Source of the DNA: Lachnospiraceae bacterium
Lineage (GTDB): Bacteria; Bacillota; Clostridia; Lachnospirales; Lachnospiraceae
Assembly (NCBI GenBank): GCA_024691305.1
Contig: JAILNS010000002.1
Span: forward strand, 1-64,000
Direction of reading: 5' to 3'
Length of the DNA stretch: 64,000 nucleotides
Shown one piece after another: positions 58,797-64,000 of this stretch. The notes under the pieces were generated by a model. It made no database searches and was not told the origin of the DNA. It was given only the letters and a program-made list of their open reading frames with translations. Position 1 is the first letter of the stretch; the number at the start of each line of letters is the position of its first letter. A program made the position numbers and the translations under genes.

Positions 58797-60797
58797 TTAT
58801 TCTGACAACTTAGTTGTATTGTCTTCGGGAAGCTTCGGTTTTTGCCATGACATATAATCACAGTCCGGATAACCGATACATCCGTAATATCTTCTGCCTT
58901 TTTTGGTCTTCCTGACCACGATATCCTTACCGCATTTAGGACAGGCGACCCCTATCTTTTCAAGGAAAGGCTTGGTATTCTTGCATTCCGGGAATCCCGG
59001 GCATGCGAGGAATTTGCCGTGCGGACCATATTTGTAGACCATCTTCCTCCCACACAGTTCACATATTTCATCGGATTCTTCGTCCGCTATCTTAACCTGT
59101 TCAAGATCTTTTTCTGCTTTGGCGACTGCCTCCGCAAGATCCGGATAGAAGTTCTCAAGTATCGTTTTCCACTTAACTTTGCCTTCTTCGACGCCGTCGA
59201 GAAGAGTTTCCATATTGGCAGTAAAATTGACATCGACTATCGAAGGGAACGATTCTTTCATCATCTTATTGACCACTTCCCCAAGTTCGGTCACATACAG
59301 ATTCTTGTCTTCCTTGATGATATATCTTCTTGCAAGTATTGTCGTGATCGTAGGGGCATAGGTACTGGGACGTCCGATCCCGAGTTCCTCCATAGCCTTG
59401 ACTAGTGAAGCCTCCGTGTAATGCGGTGCACTCTGTGTAAAGTGCTGTTTCTTCTCAAGAACAGGTTCTCCGAGCTTATCGCCTTTGTTTAGTTTACGAG
59501 GCAGTACACCGGCTTCTTCCTTATCTTCATCGTCCTTATACACACTCATAAAACCGTCGAAATTCAGAACGGATGCAGATACACTGAACACCTCACCCGA
59601 AGCCTCTATCTTAACGGAAGTCGTATCATATACAGCATCACTCATACAGCTTGCCGCAAATCTTTTCCATATGAGAGTATAGAGTCTTAGCAGATCCCTT
59701 CCAAGATCGGATCTTACTTTTTGAGGAGTAAGTTCTATATTTGCGGGACGTATGGCTTCATGGGCATCCTGTATCTTACGTTCATCCTTGCCTTCGGTCT
59801 TCTGCTTACCGAGGTATTTCTCACCGTATTCATTCGTTATATAATCTTTGGCCATTGCGGCAGCTTCCGCCGAGACTCTGGTCGAATCGGTACGCAGATA
59901 AGTGATAAGACCGATGGTACCCTGGCCCTTTATCTCAACGCCTTCGTATAACTGCTGTGCAAGACGCATTGTCTTTTGCGTGGAAAAATTAAGTGTCTTC
60001 GAAGCTTCCTGCTGAAGAGTGGAAGTCGTAAAAGGAAGCGGAGCCTTGCGTGTACGTGTCGAAGTCTTCACTTCCGAGACCGTAAAGGGCTTACCTTTGA
60101 TCTTATCTATTATCGCAGAAGCCTCTGCTTCGGTATGTATTTCTTTTTTCTCGGATGCAGAGCCGTAATAATGAGCCGTAAGAGGCTTCCCCGCTCCTTC
60201 TATATCAAACAGAGCATCGAGAGTCCAATACTCCTCGGGCACAAAAGCATCTATTTCTTCTTCCCTGTCGCAGATTATCCTGAGTGCCACCGACTGAACT
60301 CTTCCTGCGGACAATCCTCTTTTGATCTTGGCCCACAAAAGAGGTGATATCCTGTAGCCGACCACCCTGTCAAGACATCTTCTGGCCTGCTGGGCATCGA
60401 CCAGATCCATGTCTATCTCCCTGGCGTTTTTCAAAGATTCCTTGACCGCATTTTTGGTGATCTCATTAAAGGTTATCCTGTACACCTTTTTGTCCTGAAG
60501 ATTGAGGGCACTCATAAGATGCCAGCTGATGGCTTCTCCTTCACGGTCAGGGTCGGTTGCGAGGTATATCTTCTCAGCTTTTTTCACAGCTTTACGAAGA
60601 GACGAGAGGATATCTCCCTTGCCTCTTATCGTAATGTATTTAGGTTCATAATCATTGTCGACATCGATTCCAAGTGATGATTTAGGAAGATCACGGACAT
60701 GTCCGTTACTCGCCATGACGGTATAATTAGAACCCAAGAATTTACCGATAGTCTTTACCTTGGCAGGTGACTCCACGATAACAAGATATTTAGCCAT
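58797..60797 (-). CDS. topA: DNA topoisomerase I
   Basis: Type IA topoisomerase of 666 residues that relaxes negative supercoils. The Toprim domain has VIVESPAKVKTIGKFLGSNY at the start and ATDPDREGEAISWHLMSAL (about residues 80-98). The catalytic tyrosine is in GLITYLRTDSTRVS (about residue 300). Two C-terminal zinc ribbons are present: CELCGRKMVYKYGPHGKFLA (with CPGFPEC) and CPKCGKDIVVRKTKKG (with CIGYPDC). Complete. It is upstream of codY in the same direction, matching the B. subtilis topA-...-codY order without the intervening genes. Confidence 0.98.
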   Translation of the reverse strand: MAKYLVIVESPAKVKTIGKFLGSNYTVMASNGHVRDLPKSSLGIDVDNDYEPKYITIRGKGDILSSLRKAVKKAEKIYLATDPDREGEAISWHLMSALNLQDKKVYRITFNEITKNAVKESLKNAREIDMDLVDAQQARRCLDRVVGYRISPLLWAKIKRGLSAGRVQSVALRIICDREEEIDAFVPEEYWTLDALFDIEGAGKPLTAHYYGSASEKKEIHTEAEASAIIDKIKGKPFTVSEVKTSTRTRKAPLPFTTSTLQQEASKTLNFSTQKTMRLAQQLYEGVEIKGQGTIGLITYLRTDSTRVSAEAAAMAKDYITNEYGEKYLGKQKTEGKDERKIQDAHEAIRPANIELTPQKVRSDLGRDLLRLYTLIWKRFAASCMSDAVYDTTSVKIEASGEVFSVSASVLNFDGFMSVYKDDEDKEEAGVLPRKLNKGDKLGEPVLEKKQHFTQSAPHYTEASLVKAMEELGIGRPSTYAPTITTILARRYIIKEDKNLYVTELGEVVNKMMKESFPSIVDVNFTANMETLLDGVEEGKVKWKTILENFYPDLAEAVAKAEKDLEQVKIADEESDEICELCGRKMVYKYGPHGKFLACPGFPECKNTKPFLEKIGVACPKCGKDIVVRKTKKGRRYYGCIGYPDCDYMSWQKPKLPEDNTTKLSE

Positions 60798-60891
60798 AAT
60801 ACTTTTTTTACCCCTTTTTTATCGCCCCTCCGGGCAAGATAACAACGAATATACACCAAAAAATTTTCTTTGGCAAGTATCAATAAAAGTA

Positions 60892-60921
60892 TTGACACGC
60901 AAGTTGAGCCCATTTTAAAAT
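60892..60921 (+). promoter_or_regulatory. Sigma-A promoter of comM-dprA
   Basis: TTGACA (-35, 60892-60897) and TAAAAT (-10, 60916-60921), 18-bp spacer, upstream of comM by about 58 bp and divergent from topA. Confidence 0.7.
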
Positions 60922-60978
60922 GATTCCACTGTTCAAAAAACATGTCTTGTGTCCGACCGTTATGCGGAAAGGACATCT

Positions 60979-62535
60979 ATGTTCTGTTACGTTCAAACCG
61001 GTGCCGTATCGGGTATGCGCTGCGATGCGATCCGGGTAGAAGTCGACTGTTCTTCCGGTCTTCCCTGTTTTCAAATGGTTGGATATCTCGGAAGCGAAGT
61101 AAGAGAAGCCAGAGAACGTGTCAAAGTTGCACTCAAAAACAGCGGACATCCTCTGCCTGCCGCCAATCTTAATGTCAATCTTGCTCCTGCAAGCATCAGA
61201 AAATCCGGAACCTCATACGATCTGCCAATTGCGGTCGGAATACTTGCCGCCCTGGGCAAACTGTCACAGGAGGATCTGTCAGATACTCTCTTCATCGGAG
61301 AGTTGGGATTGGATGGAGACTTAAGAGGAGTTCGCGGAATACTGCCGATAACGGAAGATGCCGCAAGCCGCGGTATACGGCGCATTATCCTGCCTCTTAC
61401 CAACGTGACGGAAAGTTCTCTGGTACCGGGTATAGAAGTCATCGGTGCTTCCTGTTTAAGCGAAGTATATGAATATCTCAGTGCCTCTCCCGAAGAACGT
61501 TCCGGCATTATTTCTCCTGCCGGGACATTCGATATAGAATCATATCTGAATTCCGCCGAGTCGGAAGCACCTGATTTTTCCGATGTCCACGGGCAGGATA
61601 CGGTCAAGCGTGCAGCCATGGTCGCAGCCGCCGGTTTTCATCATATGCTCATGATAGGGCCGCCCGGGTCAGGCAAGACAATGATCGCCAAACGTATGCC
61701 GTCGATCCTTCCGAAGCTGACTCCCAAGGAAGCTCTGGATGTAACATCTATCTACTCCGTCGCAGGACTCTTAAAAGACGGCAAGCCTCTTATTTCATCA
61801 AGACCATATGTCGCACCCCATCATACGATCACCGAACAGGCTCTTGCGGGCGGAGGTTCCATACCCAGGCCGGGAGTCATATCTTTGGCGCACCGGGGAG
61901 TCTTATTTTTGGATGAACTGACCGAGTTTGACCGTTCCACTCTGGATATAATGAGGCAGCCACTGGAAGACAAAAAGATCCATATCGTCCGCAGCTTCGG
62001 TTCATACACTTACCCTGCGGATTTCATGCTCGTCGCAGCCTGCAATCCCTGCCCCTGCGGTTATTATCCTGACATGAACAAGTGCAGATGTACCCCCACC
62101 CAGGTTAACAGGTATTTAAACAGGGTTTCCGGACCGCTCCTTGACCGCATAGATATATGCTGCGACGTGGAAGCAATAGACCTGTGCGACTCCGATATCA
62201 GAAATAAACCGGATCCTCTGTCAAGTTGCGTTATGCGTGAACGGATCACAGCCGCCAGAGAAAGGCAGGCTTACCGGTTCAAAGGTAAACAGATAAGTTT
62301 TAATTCCGAAATGTCCGTAAAGGACATAGAGAGCATGTGCAGGCTGGGAAGTGCAGGGGAACTTTTGTTCAGATCGGCAAACGAGACCCTCGGACTGTCT
62401 GCCAGAAGTTATCACCGCATACTGAGAGTTGCCAGAACGATAGCAGATCTTGAAGACTCGGATGAGATACGGGAAAACCACCTCGCCGAGGCGATATTTT
62501 ACAGAACAAGCGGCTCACGTTACTGGGGAAAATAA
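60979..62535 (+). CDS. comM: YifB/ComM family Mg chelatase-like AAA ATPase
   Basis: ATPase of 518 residues. The N-terminal domain (residues 1-180) is a Lon-like fold; the central AAA+ domain has GPPGSGKTMIAKRMPSILPK (about residues 226-245), the second Walker B in GVLFLDELTEF (about 304-314) and a Cys-rich insertion ACNPCPCGYYPDMNKCRC, typical of the family. ComM in Gram-negatives is a branch-migration helicase in natural transformation. I start at the ATG at 60979-60981 after AAAGGAC; a longer frame from 60949 is less likely. dprA follows after 10 bp, so a transformation or recombination link is plausible. Confidence 0.95.
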   Translation: MFCYVQTGAVSGMRCDAIRVEVDCSSGLPCFQMVGYLGSEVREARERVKVALKNSGHPLPAANLNVNLAPASIRKSGTSYDLPIAVGILAALGKLSQEDLSDTLFIGELGLDGDLRGVRGILPITEDAASRGIRRIILPLTNVTESSLVPGIEVIGASCLSEVYEYLSASPEERSGIISPAGTFDIESYLNSAESEAPDFSDVHGQDTVKRAAMVAAAGFHHMLMIGPPGSGKTMIAKRMPSILPKLTPKEALDVTSIYSVAGLLKDGKPLISSRPYVAPHHTITEQALAGGGSIPRPGVISLAHRGVLFLDELTEFDRSTLDIMRQPLEDKKIHIVRSFGSYTYPADFMLVAACNPCPCGYYPDMNKCRCTPTQVNRYLNRVSGPLLDRIDICCDVEAIDLCDSDIRNKPDPLSSCVMRERITAARERQAYRFKGKQISFNSEMSVKDIESMCRLGSAGELLFRSANETLGLSARSYHRILRVARTIADLEDSDEIRENHLAEAIFYRTSGSRYWGK

Positions 62536-62545
62536 GGAGGAAGAT

Positions 62546-63700
62546 ATGAACGGATCATTATGTGCCTACTGGCTTTCGATAACCGACGGTATAGGCAATG
62601 CCTCTGCACGGTCACTTTTGGAATATGCGGGAAGTTATGAAGAAATATGGGAGCTCACACCCGGTGAGCTTGCAAGTCCCGCTCTTAAACTTCCGCCCTC
62701 GGCCGTCAGTGCGCTCAAAAAAGAAAGGAATGAAGACGAGATTCAAAAGAGTTATGAGAATATGCTTGCATCCGGCATCAGCTTTTATCATGACAGGCAT
62801 CCAGCATTTCCCGGGAAACTTAAAGATATATACAATCCGCCTTCGTGGATATATGTAAAGGGAAAGCTCCCGGATCCCGGTAAACTGTCTGTGGCAATAG
62901 TAGGTGCCAGGAACTGCTCTGAATACGGCAGATATGTCACAAGAAAAATATCCAAAGCACTTGGAGATGCAGGCATCAGCGTTATAAGCGGTATGGCTCG
63001 CGGAATAGACGGTATAGCCCAGAAGGCCGTGCTTGAATCCGGAGGATATTCCTGCGGTGTTTTGGGATGCGGCGTAGATATCTGCTACCCGCCCGAGAAC
63101 AAGGACATATACGATTTTCTGTTAAGTTCCGGTGGGCTTATATCCGAATACCGCCCCGGCACAAAACCCGTAAGCGGACAGTTTCCGATGCGAAACCGGA
63201 TCATTTCAGGGTTATCCGACGTGGTAATAATAATAGAAGCAAGAGAAAGATCGGGATCTCTTATAACAGCCGATATGGCACTTGAACAGGGCAAGGACGT
63301 ATACGCTCTTCCCGGAAGAGTTACCGACGCATTAAGCCACGGGTGTAACCGGCTGATCAAACAGGGAGCAGGTATAATCCTCTCCCCCGAAGAGTTCATA
63401 ACCGATATGATAACCGACAGGCTCTTAGTGCAAAACACTCTCGAAGATCCGGTAACGGAAGCCGTACCGGCAGAAGAAGGGCTGACCAAAGCAAGGCAGA
63501 TGACACTCACGGCACTGTATGACTTAACCGAGTCCGAGCAAAAAATAATGAGCGTCATGGATTTTTATCCTAAAAGCGTAAAAAAACTGCAGGATGAAAC
63601 CTCTCTTGATCCGGCAAGCCTGTATGCGGCTTTGACCGGGCTGACTCTAAAAGGCCTCACCGGGCAGAACGGTAATCATTATTATCTAAGCGGGAAATGA
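62546..63700 (+). CDS. dprA: DNA processing protein DprA (Smf)
   Basis: RecA-loading protein of 384 residues that protects incoming single-stranded DNA during transformation. The extended Rossmann fold shows LSVAIVGARNCSEYGRYVTR, VISGMARGIDGIAQKAVLES and GVLGCGVDICYPPENKDIYD, then FPMRNRIISGLSDVVIIIEA, then a C-terminal winged helix (about residues 320-384). The N-terminal SAM-like/HhH helices (residues 8-50) are present. I start at the ATG at 62546-62548 after AAGGAGG; longer frames lie inside comM. Confidence 0.97.
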   Translation: MNGSLCAYWLSITDGIGNASARSLLEYAGSYEEIWELTPGELASPALKLPPSAVSALKKERNEDEIQKSYENMLASGISFYHDRHPAFPGKLKDIYNPPSWIYVKGKLPDPGKLSVAIVGARNCSEYGRYVTRKISKALGDAGISVISGMARGIDGIAQKAVLESGGYSCGVLGCGVDICYPPENKDIYDFLLSSGGLISEYRPGTKPVSGQFPMRNRIISGLSDVVIIIEARERSGSLITADMALEQGKDVYALPGRVTDALSHGCNRLIKQGAGIILSPEEFITDMITDRLLVQNTLEDPVTEAVPAEEGLTKARQMTLTALYDLTESEQKIMSVMDFYPKSVKKLQDETSLDPASLYAALTGLTLKGLTGQNGNHYYLSGK

Positions 63701-64000
63701 TCAAACCTTGTTTGCCATGGTCTCTTTGTTCTGTGCGAACTCTATGGCGGTTTCCCTGGTGATCCTGCCCTCCCTGAAAAGCTTTACAAGGGCATCATCC
63801 ATCGAGATCATTCCATGTGAGGCGCCTGTCTGGATCTGTCCTGCAAGCATATTGACATTACCGTCATGAATGGAATGTCTTATAGCAGGGTCCGGATACA
63901 TAAGCTCGAATGCCGCTATACGTCCCTTGCCATCGGCTGTGGGAACAAGCTGCTGGGATATTACGGCCTGAAGTACGTTTGAAAGCTGTATCTTGATCTG
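63701..64000 (-). CDS. pilT: Type IV pilus retraction ATPase PilT (C-terminal part; cut by window edge)
   Basis: The last 99 residues of a PilT-type ATPase. Visible segments are QLSNVLQAVISQQLVPTADG, KGRIAAFELMYPDPAIRHSI and MLAGQIQTGASHGMISMDDA, then FREGRITRETAIEFAQNKET, typical of PilT C-terminal domains. The Walker motifs lie outside the window. It converges on dprA, with the two stop codons adjacent and no terminator between them. Presence of PilT next to comM-dprA suggests twitching or a DNA-uptake pilus. Confidence 0.92.
   Translation of the reverse strand, partial: QIKIQLSNVLQAVISQQLVPTADGKGRIAAFELMYPDPAIRHSIHDGNVNMLAGQIQTGASHGMISMDDALVKLFREGRITRETAIEFAQNKETMANKV

Noticed and set aside
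58784-58800. CodY box for autoregulation near the topA stop
   Set aside because: AATTATTCTGACAA is similar to the CodY consensus only if one extra base is allowed, so I did not list it as a site.

Overview
The window looks like a chromosome segment of a motile Gram-positive Clostridia, most likely Lachnospiraceae (Butyrivibrio/Roseburia-like). This is inferred from gene content: a fla/che operon in the Firmicutes order (topA, codY, flgB ... fliA, then rpsB-tsf), CheC/CheD and FliY instead of CheZ and a plain FliN, FlbD, MotE and TIGR02530 flagellar proteins, GGAGG ribosome-binding sites and moderate GC. No rRNA, tRNA, CRISPR array, insertion sequence or prophage was seen. Almost everything is on the minus strand; only comM and dprA are on the plus strand.

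Region 1-20.3 kb is a mixed metabolic and accessory segment. It holds a fumarylacetoacetate-hydrolase-family gene (cut by the window edge) with an in-frame 30-bp repeat, an alpha/beta hydrolase, a 53-bp tandem repeat array, a small membrane protein, a radical SAM protein, a MerR/GyrI regulator with a typical 19-bp-spacer promoter, a decayed AAA/DUF4143 gene, an ATC-hydrolase-family protein, tag, a TetR-MATE pair, a lipoprotein-PAP2 pair, a DUF3237 protein, a MazG-like pyrophosphohydrolase beside a nuclease-helicase (DUF2075), an AraC-regulated pair of ABC half-transporters behind a DtxR/IdeR-like palindrome, an EEP-fold hydrolase and metY.

Region 20.3-22.3 kb is rpsB-tsf with its own promoter, a hairpin-containing leader and an intrinsic terminator.

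Region 22.3-57.7 kb is one unidirectional flagellar/chemotaxis operon of about 40 genes, read from 57.7 kb down: flgB flgC fliE fliF fliG fliH fliI fliJ motE fliK flgD TIGR02530 flgE flbD motA motB fliL fliM fliY cheY fliO fliP fliQ fliR flhB flhA flhF flhG ycgR/pilZ cheB cheA cheW cheC cheD (unknown TM protein) fliA fapA (unknown) (SwrB-like DUF6115) (YceG/LysM stub). Many gene pairs overlap or abut. It encodes rod, MS ring, export gate and ATPase, hook, stator, switch, the central chemotaxis proteins and the late sigma factor. Filament, cap and receptor genes are not here. The stator sequences look like the sodium-type PomAB/MotPS class.

Region 57.7-64 kb is codY and topA (same direction as the operon), then divergent comM-dprA, which converges on a pilT fragment at the right edge. 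Between codY and flgB lie a bidirectional terminator, an unexplained folded element with mutually exclusive stems, a second terminator-like hairpin and a good sigma-A promoter.

The best candidates for something undescribed are the 53-bp array, the element upstream of flgB, the nuclease-helicase plus pyrophosphohydrolase pair, and the unassigned proteins at the tail of the flagellar operon.
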